This document shows positions 35,340 to 46,412 of a DNA stretch of 64,000 bases, one piece after another. Under the pieces are notes generated by a model, which saw nothing but the letters and a program-made list of their open reading frames with translations, was not told where the DNA came from and did not search any database. Position 1 is the first letter of the stretch; every line of letters starts with the position of its first letter. The stretch is from Kappaphycus alvarezii (lineage: Eukaryota; Rhodophyta; Florideophyceae; Gigartinales; Solieriaceae), in the NCBI GenBank assembly GCA_002205965.3, contig NADL03000675.1, forward strand, positions 186,001 through 250,000. The letters run 5' to 3'. The position numbers and the translations under genes are program-made.

Positions 35340-35737
35340 TGTTGAGGATAGACGACAGGGGATCGGACAACAAAATTTGTACAATGCCTCTTCAAAAGGG
35401 AGATCCGGAGAATTCGTCGTAAGGACAGAATGGAAATACTAAAGATCGATAGCCACTCTGTTGCATTAGGCGGCAAACTGCGCTTGGAAGGTTGGTGAGG
35501 TACTTCCTGTTGGCCAAGCGTTTCTACAGACTAAGGCGTGGGCACAAAGCCAAAGCGCCTCGTTACTCAACTACAAGCCGCCGAATACTTTGGTCATTTT
35601 GAGAAGACTCCGCGAACTCCTCTACACTGGCTTTTGCTTTTGGTCCAACTGACGACCTCCCATTTCGCTCATCTTCCCTCTGACGGCGCAGTCACCAAAG
35701 ATGCGTGATACTCAAAATGCGATCGCATGGATAGTCT
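35340..35737. other. Intergenic between two convergent genes
   Basis: This is a 3' flank shared by the sterol reductase (+) and the plastid protein gene (-). No gene was recognised. Confidence 0.4.
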
Positions 35738-36384
35738 TCAAGATTTGTCCTTGTCTTTTCCCTTATCACCATCCGTGGCCTCCCACATACGTTTCAACAT
35801 GTCCACCGAGTCCGGCGCGACATCTGAATTCCCATCTTCCTCGCCGACCCCTGTTCCTTTCTCATCTCCTTCCTCTGCTTCCTCTCCAGTACTGCCTTCC
35901 TCTCCAATCCGCTGTTTCAAGCTCGCAAACAAGTCCTCATCATCCAAACCACCTTCCTCCTCCTCATCGACATCAACGAATTCTGCTTTCAGCTTTTCCA
36001 GTCTCTCAACTTCTTCCCTGATCCGAATATTCTCAAGTTCATCGTCTTTTCGATTCTCTTTGTACGCCCACACGGCAAGGGCCGCAAATGTCCCTGCTGT
36101 AAGCGTTAATGACATAGCTTTCTCCCCCTTGTCTAACTCCTGGCGCCCATCATACCTCAATGCCTTACTTGGGGTGCTTGAGGTGTGTTTGATGCCTTGA
36201 CGGCTGCATCAACGCGTGCCCCAGGGACAATCGCTAGCGCGAGTGCTCCGGCAATGGCACCGAAAATTCTTGCTGGCAGAGGCCGTCTCGACGACTGCAG
36301 CGGCCTTGCTGAGCAAACTGGTTGGTTGAGATGGGTTGCAGACCGTCGACAAGGAAGAGGCACTGAAGGTACAAACGCCTGCAT
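35738..36384 (-). CDS. Plastid-targeted acidic membrane protein of unknown function
   Basis: The N-terminus MQAFVPSVPLPCRRSATHLN resembles the red algal transit peptide MYAFAPS of phycoerythrin gamma. It is followed by a hydrophobic stretch (IFGAIAGALALAIVPGA) ending ARVDAA, which could be a thylakoid-type cleavage site. The second part has another hydrophobic segment (MSLTLTAGTFAALAVWAY), then ENRKDDELENIRIREEVERL and a long Glu/Asp-rich tail. The two parts lie in different frames. Either one C is missing from the CCCC run at about 36171-36174, or a 29-nt intron (36140-36168, GTAAGG to GCCAG) is removed; both restore the frame. I recognise no named family. Two membrane spans with an acidic stroma- or lumen-facing tail are predicted. 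Start at 36384 is the first Met in frame. Confidence 0.65.
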
Positions 36385-36489
36385 TTTACGAACCTGCTGG
36401 GTGTGGTTTCGTTGACGGTAACTCGTTGGCGACGCCTTAAAGTGTCTTGTGAATGGGGACGAAAGGGGTTGCAGAGGTGGTTTCAATGG

Positions 36490-37190
36490 TTAAAGGGTGA
36501 AAGCCATTTTTGTCCTCGCAGATCTCGTTTTCCTTACACTTGGCTTACAGCACATTTTGATCACCATGCCCATTCCTTTTTCTGCTCCTGAAGCACTAAA
36601 GGAATAAAGTATTTTGTGCTTTATCAATAAATTAAAGGAATGGGCTACAGTACAGTACTTTACAGTACCATCAGTGCAATAATGCACCGTCTCTCTCTAG
36701 TGCCTTTGCCATATTCCACATCGGCAAAGTACAGTATTTGGCAATGTGGAGGGATGGCTTCATGGCTGATGTTACATCAAAAGTCCACGGTCGAGGGCAA
36801 GGACTAGATTGATCCACCAGGCACAGAACTTGACCCGTTCCATCAACCTCATTGTGTCTGTCGCTCATGACGGCTTATCACCGTGATACCATGACAAAGT
36901 TCGACCCATCAGTGATGAAGCCAAACTTCCTCGTTACAGAATTAAAGTGACGAAGCTCTGCCTGTAGTTGGGAATGACGCTGCAGACCCGCTTTTCTGCT
37001 GCATTGGCAACAGCTCGCCCTTTTCGTGCTCCCATTGACATTTCGCTCACTTGGAATGGCGACGATACGGTGGAGTTGTGCGCCAATGGGAGAGGAGGTG
37101 GGGTGCTCGCTGCATCAGACCGCGGCTGCACCACAATGTCCGCAGGTCATGCGTTTGGGTTAGGAAGTAGATACTTTACCTTATACTGAA
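36490..37190. other. Intergenic with repeats
   Basis: A TACAGTACAGTACTTTACAGTAC repeat block, part of the GTACTGTAC family, lies at about 36645-36668. Positions 37045-37170 resemble 2705-2830, as noted for that segment. No gene is supported. Confidence 0.35.
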
Positions 37191-39345
37191 CGCCAACTCC
37201 TGTTAGCAAGTACTTCCACCACTGCTATGTGCCAGTTGGGCCGTCCAGGTCCTTTGTTTGATAAGTCCGCCTCATGGTCTCCTAAATGGTCCATGGGCCA
37301 GTGGCACTCCGCGCACTGCAGCGGCGACGTATCATCAAGCACATAAACTCCCAGGTGACATAGCATGTACGTCCACACCTCGCCCTATGTTCGGCTGACC
37401 ACGAACGGATGCGCACTGAGGAGGGCTGCTGCAGGCGTTTCCAAATGTGCTTGACGGCGTATCCCTCCCCCAATGTCAGCTCCCGAGTGCGTTGTAAGGT
37501 TGGGAGACTTCTCCTGTTCACCATCCCTGCAGAAGAACTTTTTTGATGACTCACACTAGGCGCAACATAGAATGCTGTGTGTATTATCCCTAGCAGCAAG
37601 CCTGGCCGCGGTTAGTGATTCTGGTAAACCGCCGCATCCTTTACAGAAGGTCGGATGGAGCCGTCGGACAAACTCTAAGTAGTATCCGCTTCCACGTATC
37701 TATGCGCACGGTTTTCAGACGCACCACCCTTGTTGGGGCTTCGCAATTGCTCGGCATGGATTACGCTTTTCGCCTATGTTTCGAAAGTCAGCGTCGCCAC
37801 AAGTGAGAACCGTGACTGTAGCACAGAGGAAGGGTCACCTGCTGTCGAACTGCATCGGTAGTCGGCACATTGTTGGAGCGCAAGTAAAATTTAAACTGCT
37901 CGTCGTCAAATCTCAGTGCAACTGGACTGGTCGCACTTGGCGGAGTTAGCTTCACCACATGTTGACGATTACATACGGAGCACACACTTGGTGAAGATGG
38001 AACCGAATTCGAGCGTCTCCGATCCAGTCGATCAGCGACAACGTGTGCATGCTGCCGCTGATTTTCTCGTAGAGACAGTTCTCCATGAATTGGAGCAAAC
38101 CAATCAGGACATCGAGGTGCTCGATGCCCACGGAGCAGTAATCGCTTCGGAGGCGGTGCAGTAGTGGCGATGTCCGGTTGACGGGCTGGTTCGGCTGGAA
38201 TAGACGCGTTTTCGACGTATTCAAATACAAGCCATGATCGGGTCCTCCGGAGTTTAAGATCAGGACTGCCTTTTCGAGCTCCGCAGAACTGCTTTCGAGG
38301 TTGCAGTTATCCGCGTACTATTTGTGTAGACCGAGGTTTGTCCGCACAGCAATTTCCTTTGCTGACGGATGCACTACATGGGAAAATATCAGCATGCTTG
38401 CTGGGTCCCCTTGTCGCATCCCTTCTTGGCTGGGGATGTCTTGTGCAGAAGCCACAGGCCATATTACATAGCAACGGCTTTTTGTGAACGTACACCATGT
38501 TCAGGAAACGACATAGCGACTGTACCTTGTCCGGCAGCGAGTGTATCAAGCGCTGTCTCGAGAACCGATTGAACGCTTTATGTGCATCCACGGACACTAA
38601 TGAATACTCTTCATCGTCGCTTTGGCGCTCGACAAGTCTCCGTATTCTATGCGCACTGGAATCCAGTATGCAAGGCACACCATTGGCCATTTGCAACGGC
38701 GTGAAGTATTCCCTCGTGTTTTCCATAGCTCTCAGCAGAAGCCCCTTGGTTACAAGTCACCACAAAGCCGTCCCAATTTCGATGGGGCGGATCTTATCTG
38801 GCCGAGTTTGAATGAGCAGCAGCGTGGCAGAGGAGATCAGAGGGATTGTGTCATGTGGGAAGTACCCTCTGCGCCAGTCTCGTCACAACTCCAGTTATAC
38901 TAATGCCATAAAGTTATCTCAGTTAGCACCGAGATCCGCCCCCTTGCTTCGGGACTCACTGTGGTGTTGGCCAAAAACCAAGGAAGCCGCGCGGACATTC
39001 TGTCCGCGCGCGGTGCCGAGTTTGGGTTTAGGCGTCGGACCCGAGGTAGAATCCCCCCTCCGTGATATCTACCGGGAGCGGAAGGTCTCTCCCCTCATTG
39101 GCTGCAACCGGAGACGGCGATGCTGGGCGCATCTCTCGCAGACTTTCTATGATTTGCGGGTTATGCACGCCCGCTGTGCACGACTGGGGTAAGGTACAAA
39201 TCGCGCACCCGTATTGCGCATCTGCAGCTAAGTGGGCTGCTAGGCGGAACTTAGGGTCACGCCCAATGTCGGTCTGCTCTGCTCGAGGCAACGCCGGATA
39301 ATTCGCTCCTCTATGGTCCGGTTTGCTTGAATGGCTTTTGTCCAT
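37190..39345 (-). mobile_element. LINE (non-LTR retrotransposon) reverse transcriptase remnant
   Basis: On the minus strand, in order: DKIRPIEIGTALW near 38795; MENTREYFTPLQMANGVPCI (38726 onward); IRRLVERQSDDEEYSLVSVD then AHKAFNRFSRQRLIHSL, the first catalytic Asp block; a YADN box near 38315 (normally F/YADD); LYLNTSKTRLF near 38225; and a C-terminal CAECHWPMDHLGDHE zinc-binding block near 37315. This order, with no integrase or LTR, is typical of LINEs that carry a C-terminal zinc knuckle. The second Asp of the ADD box is Asn, and stops and frame changes are frequent, so the copy is dead. Upstream to 39345 the frame (HLAADAQYGCAICTLPQSC) looks like an N-terminal part of the same protein. 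Confidence 0.7.
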
Positions 39346-39349
39346 GGTT

Positions 39350-41690
39350 TACCCCATTCGCCCGTATTGACGCGATAGATGTGTTCGCGGAGTCCTATGC
39401 TCTGCTTTGTCTGAGTTTGTCATACGACTTCTCCACGCACTAGAGACGTCGTAAAACTGCAGCGGGAAGAAGGTGTATCGAGAGGAAAGTAGTGTGGACT
39501 GCGTCAACAGTACGTCCATTAGTAGCAGTGCGGAAGATCTGTATGAGCAATATAGCGAGACTGCGTGAAATTCCCCGACATGCAGTGAAAGATGCCCGAA
39601 GACCTTAGCGGGCTGAAAAGTGTATCGTAGAATGATATAAGGTGAGCGGTTGGCGTGGGACTACCCGTGGCCAAATTTTGGCGAGGGTCAAACATGGGCC
39701 TTGATACGTGCAGAAGAGAGAGGAACTAATGGCGAGATGCTTTGCTCTCCCGCTGTCCCGTAGGAGGAGCGGGGTCTAGTTACGTCTTCGCGACCCACAT
39801 CCCCTTTACGCGCTGCGACCAGCCGCAGATCGGATTTGTGCGTTTCCTAGTCCTCGCCTTCGTCGCTATTAGATTGTGCCTAGTATTGCTGACCCACCTC
39901 TCAACATCATTGTCTTATGTCAAATTTATTCGTGGTAGTATTCAGTTTATCGTAGAACACACTTACCAGCTCGGTGAAGTTTTCCTTTGACTTGAAGAAT
40001 GGGGGATATAATTTCTTCATTTCTGCTTCCCGTCTCAATAGCAAGAGCCTCATGACAGTGATGGGTCATTCAAAATGTTGTCGAAAAAAGTAAAGTCTGG
40101 TGGTTTAAATAAATGGCATCTGTTGACGGATATTAGCTGCAAGGGAGAAGCTTAGCTCACACGCCTGCTTGGAATCTATGATTAACTTGATAAAAGCGGT
40201 TCGAAAGCCCAGCTTCTGAACAGTGACATATGCGCATAGTCTTTAGAGCACTATCAGCTCTACCTGTAGTGATAGCACCAGATGGAAATTACCATGTCAA
40301 GAAATAGTACTGCAGGGTAACAGAATTCGGAACCTACACAAGAACGAACTGGGTTGCGCGAGCCAGCACAACGCTATCATTTACTCACTATGATCTGACA
40401 ATGTTTTTCCCTCGTTGCAAACCGACGGGACCTTTTCTTATGCAGGTGCAGGCATCCTACCATGGGAAAGGAATGCGCAGTATTCCGTGAGAAAGATCTC
40501 CGGAATTCAGGATGGCATGGATAACCCTGGTTTTCCATGCATGCAGTTTGTGTTGTGCTCCCTTCCTCTCGCGGGAGCAGCTCCGTCTCGACCCCGTCTT
40601 CGATGACCCCGGATTTGACAGACGCCCCAACGGATTTGATGTTTCTGTAATTAACCTTCATTGTAGTGGTCACTGTAGTGGCTACGCGCGCTCACAACGT
40701 GTGATCCACTCGCTGTAATTTAATCGCAAGGAGTCCGAGAAGCAAACGAAGTGCATATTATTGTCCTCTAAACATGCCATTGTGTTGCACCCTACGGTAG
40801 TAGACATTTAACGCTGCATTGGTCCAGGTTTCAAGGCTAAGGCAATACGCGCCTTCCAGTTCCCCTCTGTCAAGCATGGTATGATGCATTCCCGGCCGCT
40901 GATTGCATTCGACTACCTACCCAGCTGGCCTGCCATGTGGCAAAGTACGTCGTGATCTGAGTGAACCGATGACTTCTGGGGCCCTCGGTTTGTCACTCAA
41001 CGAAGACCTGGTGTCGGATCCTTACACAAACTGTAATAAAGGGTGAGACAAATGTTGTGATGAGGAAACGAGGTGGTCTTCAGTGGCCCTTTCTAAAGTA
41101 ACAAGCGAATTGATACATTTTGAAGACCTTTCTTTCGTGTCCTTGCAGATAGAACTACCACCATAGTGCCTTTGAACTTTGATACTTTACTGCGTTAGCA
41201 TCGGGGGTCCAGTGCAGGAACCGACTATGTTGCTAGCTAAGTGCTAAACGGGTGGTTCACGTCGGCCACGTGCACAGGTGTATTGGACACGATAGCGTTC
41301 GCCAGAGACGACCAGATCTACTAGAAACTAATGCTAGAACAAGCGCTAGTCTAAGCGTCTTACCGTCAAGAATCTCCGAGAAAAGACCTCAAACGTTTCT
41401 TTTGCAAAATGTTAAAACTGTAAAGTTGAATGTGCATCCGCAGTTGCCCTCTACTGATCAACGTATTGGGAATGCCAAGAAATATAATCACTTACAGTAT
41501 TTTTGGGGTACTTGAACCAAAATTTGGGCGGCTGAGAGAGGTTCAAAGATGCCTGTTGAGCATTGTAACGTGAAAATTTCCTTGCAGTAAAGTAAAATGC
41601 TTACTATTCCAGTGTTGCAATTGAAGCAACTCCCGCATATCGCCACAAGGTGTAAATCAACAAGTACTGTACTGTACTGTACAGTGCTGT
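39350..41690. other. Long stretch without recognised genes
   Basis: Short frames on both strands (for example 39742-39990, + and 40377-40673, -) have no domain I recognise. A palindromic GTACTGTACTGTACTGTAC repeat is at 41663-41682, immediately before the RibD gene. Confidence 0.35.
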
Positions 41691-41789
41691 AGAATGAGAA
41701 AACGCGATTCAAATGATGCAGAGTGCGAGCGCCAGTCCTCGTACGCGCCATCCTCTGCTAGCAGTTTTATAGCACGTTTATCATCGAAG

Positions 41790-43003
41790 ATGACCCAGTA
41801 CTCTTCCTTCATTCCGACCTTTATTGGACCATCTCTCATACACAGACCTCGACATCGTTCTCCACTTGAATGCCGATGCAGCATCACGGCATCATGGAGT
41901 TCAGATTCTGCCATCATGCTTCGTTGCGTTGATCTTGCGAAACAGGCACTGGGTCAGACGCGTCCGAACCCGCCCGTTGGTTGCATTTTGCAATCCCCGA
42001 TGGAAAAATTATCGGCGAGGGTTTTCATGCACGTAGCGGAAGTGCTCATGCCGAAGTGGCTGCTTTGGCAGATGCTGCAGCCAAGGGGAATAGCGTAAAG
42101 GGTGCCACAGCGTATGTGACTCTAGAGCCATGTAATCATTTTGGACGAACACCACCGTGTTCGAAAACACTTCTGCAAGCAGGTATTAAGAAAGTTATCG
42201 TGGGAATGGTCGATCCCAATCCTCGTGTAGGAGGAGGGGGACTTGAGAGGTTGCGGAGAGGAGGGGTGGAGGTGGTGGTTGGCGTAGAGGAGCAGGTTTG
42301 TCAGGATTTGGTGGAGGGTTTCGTGAGAAGGGTAGAGAAGAAGCGCCCGATGGGAGTCTTAAAGTATGCAATGACTTTGGATGGGAAAATTGCCTCGGAG
42401 CAAGGGAAGAGCAAATGGGTTACTGGCGAGCATGCCAGAAAGCGAGTACATGAAATTAGAAGATCAGTTGACGCTATTGTAGTGGGAGGACAAACAGTAA
42501 GAATGGACGATCCGCGATTGACTGTTAGGGATGTTCCAAGAAGTGGTTTACTTGAACCAATTAGAGTCATCATGACGAGATCGATGAATTTGCCCAGAAA
42601 TGCGCGGATGTGGGCGTCAGCAAGAGATATCGAAACAGTCGTTCTAACTGGGGTGGGCCATGGCCAGCCTGGTCTGGTCAGCGAGTTGCGAGACATGGGT
42701 GTCATTGTAGAAGAAATACCTGGAATACAGGCAGACGATGCTATGGCGTACTTGTACAGTAGGGATTGTTTGAATGTCTTGTGGGAGTGCGGCGGTGCTC
42801 TAGCTGCAAATGCGATCAACGACGGTGCCGTGCAAAAAGTTCACGCATTTGTTGCGCCGAAACTGATCGGTGGAGCGAGGGCGCCCTCACCAGTTGGTTC
42901 CCCTCCTTTAGGGCTTGAAATGACGCATGCTCTGGAACTATCACGACGTAGTATAGAGACATTTGAAAACGGGGACATTCTTGTCTCAGGGTATTTGCAA
43001 TGA
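41790..43003 (+). CDS. ribD: Bifunctional riboflavin biosynthesis deaminase/reductase RibD
   Basis: RibD converts the first product of GTP cyclohydrolase II by deaminating the pyrimidine ring and then reducing the ribosyl chain, probably in the plastid. The N-terminus (MTQYSSFIPTFIGPSLIHRP) looks like a transit peptide. The deaminase domain then begins LRCVDLAKQALGQTRPNPPV. It has the zinc residues HAE (codon 42047) and PCNHFGRTPPC (Cys codons 42131 and 42158). The reductase domain has LKYAMTLDGKIASEQG, SKWVTGEHARK, AIVVGGQTVRMDDPRLTVR and WECGGALAANAI. The frame changes just after PNPPVGC; one extra T in the TTTT run near 41974-41977 would restore it, so a sequence undercall is likely. Both active sites look intact, unlike plants, where PYRD and PYRR split the work. 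Start at 41790 is preferred; 41694 is an alternative in-frame Met. Confidence 0.88.
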
Positions 43004-43298
43004 TCATCGATCTGACTTGCAATCCATGTGGTGTGACGGCGTTCTACAATTAAATGCTGCCTGGGGTAATGTAACTTGTAATATTCCAGGGCTCATATCC
43101 AAAATACGAAAGCAGGGGTCTCCACTTCAACTATTACGACCCCACTGCCGAATGGTCATCTTCTCAGAGAGTGTTACAGCGATTTCTTACCATTGGCCTC
43201 TGTTCTCGTCATGGGAACAGACCGGAATTCTCCTAGGCACGGGCAAAATTAACTCTCCGTGCGGTTAGTACATACGTGGCGATCTGCGAGCTCCCACC

Positions 43299-44450
43299 TC
43301 AGAAACGTAGCTCTTTGCACTCGGATACAACTTGCTCCATGGGGCAATACGGACACTTAAACCTCGGAGTTCCACGAGGCAGTCTACCGATGGACTGCTT
43401 CGATAGCACATGCTTACACGGTAACATCATGGGGACATTACTTCCCTCGCAGGCCTCCTCCTTTGACACTGGACATGTAAAAATTGAGTGGAACTGGCAG
43501 TCCCTGCCTATATCAATCTCTACAGGCAAAGCATCGTCCATGCCTAGCTCTCGTAGATTGGGAGCGACTCTGCTGGCCTTGAGAAGTGTAGGAATAGCTT
43601 TTGTACCGCATCGAAAAACTGTAACCAGTGAAGAGTCAAGAGACAGCCCTTGAGCTCGACAATACTCACGTGATAAGGCTCTCTCAATATCATCGCGATG
43701 GGCAGCGCCCACCATATCCTTGTACGGAGATTCATCTAAAGACGATGCATATAGCAAGCAGGTCATTAACTTTTGAACGCATTTGATATGCTCTGGGAAG
43801 GCGGAGAAATGTTTTCGAGCATATTCTAGGGCAGCAGTCCGATCGCCGCGTTCCAAAATCTGCAAGTATGCTAATCGATGGAGCCGAAACTCCAAATAGG
43901 AGCCGCCATCCCTCAAGACATCTGCCTTTTCCCTTGTCCAATTGATAGCAGGTTGCAAATCATGCGCACGGAAGGCGGTGAGGATGACATACAATCTTTC
44001 AAAAGGTCTGATTTGGTCATCCTCCAGTAGGACTGAACCCTCCAAAAGAAACATGCGACCGATATCAAACATTCCCTCGCGAAACAAATGAGCTGCGATG
44101 GCATCGTTAACTTTCTGAGTGTTGAGTCGCACAGAGGGGGCGCACAAGCTGCCCAAGTCTTGGGCAGTGGCGTTGTCTATAGCTTTTCCTAATTTGTTAA
44201 TTGCGGCACCGACGCTCTTATGGTCGGCGAGAAGGGCGGCTTGAAAGGACTTGGAGAGTTTGAGAAGACGTTGGAGAGCTGGGAGAGGGTTTTGGAGGGG
44301 TTGGGTATCAACCTCCATGGTAGACGAATCCGAAGGGCTGTACAAAGCCATGACAATGTCATCGATAGCCATAAGGGCCTCTTCTGTGCTGGCTACGGTT
44401 CTTTCGTAGCGCCTACGAACCGCAGCGTATTCGTTTTCAATTGAATCCAT
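43299..44450 (-). CDS. RMND5/GID2-type subunit of the CTLH (GID) E3 ubiquitin ligase
   Basis: This 383-residue protein, close to human RMND5A (391), is a RING subunit of the CTLH/GID complex, which ubiquitinates selected cytosolic and nuclear proteins. The order is: an N-terminal helical region; a LisH-like block (VNDAIAAHLFREGMFDIGRM) at about 113-132; a CTLH/CRA region (FERLYVILTAFRAHDLQPAI onward) at about 148-260; and a C-terminal RING at about 330-378, reading FTCPVSKEEACEGSNVPMML, PCKHVLSKQSI and FKCPYCPMEQ. The RING lacks several of the usual eight zinc ligands, as is typical of the RMND5 branch. The ending CPYCPMEQ is diagnostic. The frame is uninterrupted with an ATG start. It is convergent with RibD (295 bp between stops) and divergent from the LON-domain gene. 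Confidence 0.9.
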   Translation of the reverse strand: MDSIENEYAAVRRRYERTVASTEEALMAIDDIVMALYSPSDSSTMEVDTQPLQNPLPALQRLLKLSKSFQAALLADHKSVGAAINKLGKAIDNATAQDLGSLCAPSVRLNTQKVNDAIAAHLFREGMFDIGRMFLLEGSVLLEDDQIRPFERLYVILTAFRAHDLQPAINWTREKADVLRDGGSYLEFRLHRLAYLQILERGDRTAALEYARKHFSAFPEHIKCVQKLMTCLLYASSLDESPYKDMVGAAHRDDIERALSREYCRAQGLSLDSSLVTVFRCGTKAIPTLLKASRVAPNLRELGMDDALPVEIDIGRDCQFHSIFTCPVSKEEACEGSNVPMMLPCKHVLSKQSIGRLPRGTPRFKCPYCPMEQVVSECKELRF

Positions 44451-44459
44451 GTTGGCTTG

Positions 44460-45440
44460 TCGTCACGGTGTAACGAATAACTTTTGAAGAGTTTGCGGTG
44501 CGATCAGTGATTCGGCGCAGAATTCCGCAAGGTGGCGACTGTATGTAGAGAGCGAGGGAGAATTGCTCGAGAGGGGGACGCGTTGCAGTTGGGTTCCTTG
44601 GTTTTGGGTGGGCGAATTTGAGTTTACAGTTGTAATTTATTGATTGGCTTAAAATGCGTTATCATAGTTTTAGATACCCATAATCAGTGGTCCACTTGGA
44701 AGACAACTGTTGGATCTGTTGTCATTACGGGAAGTTTTTGTTTTTTTTTGGTGTGTACAGCGTGACATTAGTTGAAACTGTGTCTGTACGGTAGGATCCA
44801 CTGAGTAGGTCTCCTGGAAGAGCCGAGACCGTTGCGAATGGGCCCCATACTGCTGAAAATACCTTCAATTTGAAATTTATTGAATATGCTGCTCAGCTCA
44901 AACAGCTGGCCAAAAAAAATAGTTCCGAAATACACTTACAGTATAATAGGCTTTTTGGCAGTCTATTGCACGCAACTTGATAGTGCACCCCTGTGACCAA
45001 ATCGGTCCTTGTCAGAACATCACTGTTGGACTACAGAAACACGATTACACCAAATCCTTGTCTTGAGATGGCGAAAAGCCAGCTGTAGGTTCCATTCGTT
45101 CATTGAAAGACTGGTTTATGCAGACGTCTTCATATACGCAATATCGCTTTTAGTGCGCGCCGACATATAGTGCACTCCTTACAGACGTTTAGACACACTT
45201 CGTCCAATAGCCTGTAATTATACAGTATTTCGCAATAATGACATGTGACGACTTTGCGTTGTTCAATCCGGCGAGGTCATTTCCGATTGTCTTCCAAGTC
45301 GATTCAAGCAGTGAGAAAGAACAGAGTCAGGTTGCTTGGTGACGTCCGGAGTTTACTGCTTTCAACACACGTGAGCGTTCAAGGTACTGAAGAATTCAAT
45401 TGCGCAAGAAACTTATTTCAAGTTAGAAGCAAACGTTTGT
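44460..45440. promoter_or_regulatory. Divergent intergenic region (GID2-type gene / LON-domain gene)
   Basis: About 1 kb lies between two head-to-head genes, so both promoters should be here. I see AT-rich patches and a T-rich run near 44740-44750 but no certain core element. The frame 45245-45442 (+) just upstream of the LON-domain gene is not supported as a gene. Confidence 0.35.
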
Positions 45441-45443
45441 AAT

Positions 45444-46367
45444 ATGTCACCTCGGACCTCGCTCTTGTTCTGCCCACCAGTCACGTTTACTCAAACTCGT
45501 CACAGGTGTGAAGTCTGTTGCCGTCTTGTCCAAGTCACAACCTCCAAGCGTCGTCATCGACCAACAGCTGTTTTTGAGGAAGCATCTAACCAGAAAAATG
45601 GCGATTTACCCCCTGAATCTATCCAGTATTTCAACCGCAAACAAAATATCGCAGAGGACCCTCCGAAGGCCTTCGAACTTCCCCTCTTCCCGTTGCAAAT
45701 GGTACTCAACCCTGGTACAGCCGTCCCTCTACACATCTTTGAAATGAGGTTCCGCTTGCTCTTCAACGAAATTCGCGACGCAGATAGCCGCTTCGGTATC
45801 GTTTTGTACGACCCCGATTCCTCCGAACTCGCCCTCATCGGTTGTGCTGCAGAGTTGACCAGATTTGAGCCATTGCCAGATGGTCGTATTATTACCAATA
45901 ATGTAGGGAGGGACCGTTTCAAGATTATCCGAATTATTGACGATAAGCCCTACACTAGGGCAATGGTTGAATATGTGTACGACGATCAGCCACAAGAGGA
46001 CCTCACAGAGCTCATGCACCAAGTCTGGGATACGCTACAGGACGTTTGGCGACTCAGCAACAAGCTGTTTGACAAAACGGTTGAGCTCGGTAGCGATTTG
46101 AACCGCCTTGCACCGAGAAAAGGAGATGACCTTCGAGGTGATGACCAATTGCCGCAGGGATGGCCCGACGGATGGCCATCTCCGAAGCGAGCGGAAGATT
46201 TTTCGTTTGCTGTCAACCAGGTGCTTGACATGCCTCTGAGGGAACAGCAGATGTCCTTACAGACGATGGACACGGCGGGTCGGCTGCGCAAGCAGAAGAG
46301 GAGATTGGAGGTTGCAAGACAATATCTCGCTGCGCAGGTGACCATCAAGGAGGCGGGCTTGGAATAA
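45444..46367 (+). CDS. LON substrate-binding-domain protein, plastid-targeted
   Basis: This 307-residue protein has a LON N-terminal (PUA-like) domain, which binds unfolded substrate in Lon proteases, but no ATPase or peptidase domain. The domain spans about residues 78-180: FELPLFPLQMVLNPGTAVPL, HIFEMRFRLLFNEIRDAD, FGIVLYD and NVGRDRFKIIRI. The C-terminal half is helical and ends in a basic coiled segment (RLRKQKRRLEVARQYLAAQ). The N-terminal 50 or so residues are rich in Ser, Thr and Arg and lack acids, like a plastid transit peptide. Similar stand-alone proteins occur in plant and algal plastids; their function is not well defined. The frame is uninterrupted. Its stop lies only about 45 bp from that of the next gene, which is convergent. 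Confidence 0.88.
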   Translation: MSPRTSLLFCPPVTFTQTRHRCEVCCRLVQVTTSKRRHRPTAVFEEASNQKNGDLPPESIQYFNRKQNIAEDPPKAFELPLFPLQMVLNPGTAVPLHIFEMRFRLLFNEIRDADSRFGIVLYDPDSSELALIGCAAELTRFEPLPDGRIITNNVGRDRFKIIRIIDDKPYTRAMVEYVYDDQPQEDLTELMHQVWDTLQDVWRLSNKLFDKTVELGSDLNRLAPRKGDDLRGDDQLPQGWPDGWPSPKRAEDFSFAVNQVLDMPLREQQMSLQTMDTAGRLRKQKRRLEVARQYLAAQVTIKEAGLE

Positions 46368-46412
46368 TTGCAGTACCAATAAAAGGTTTCTCGGGCTTTT
46401 ACGAAAAGGGGA

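Noticed and set aside
35201-35476. 91-codon minus-strand frame overlapping the sterol reductase 3' end
   Set aside because: It overlaps the conserved C-terminal coding region of the reductase and shows no domain; it is a shadow.
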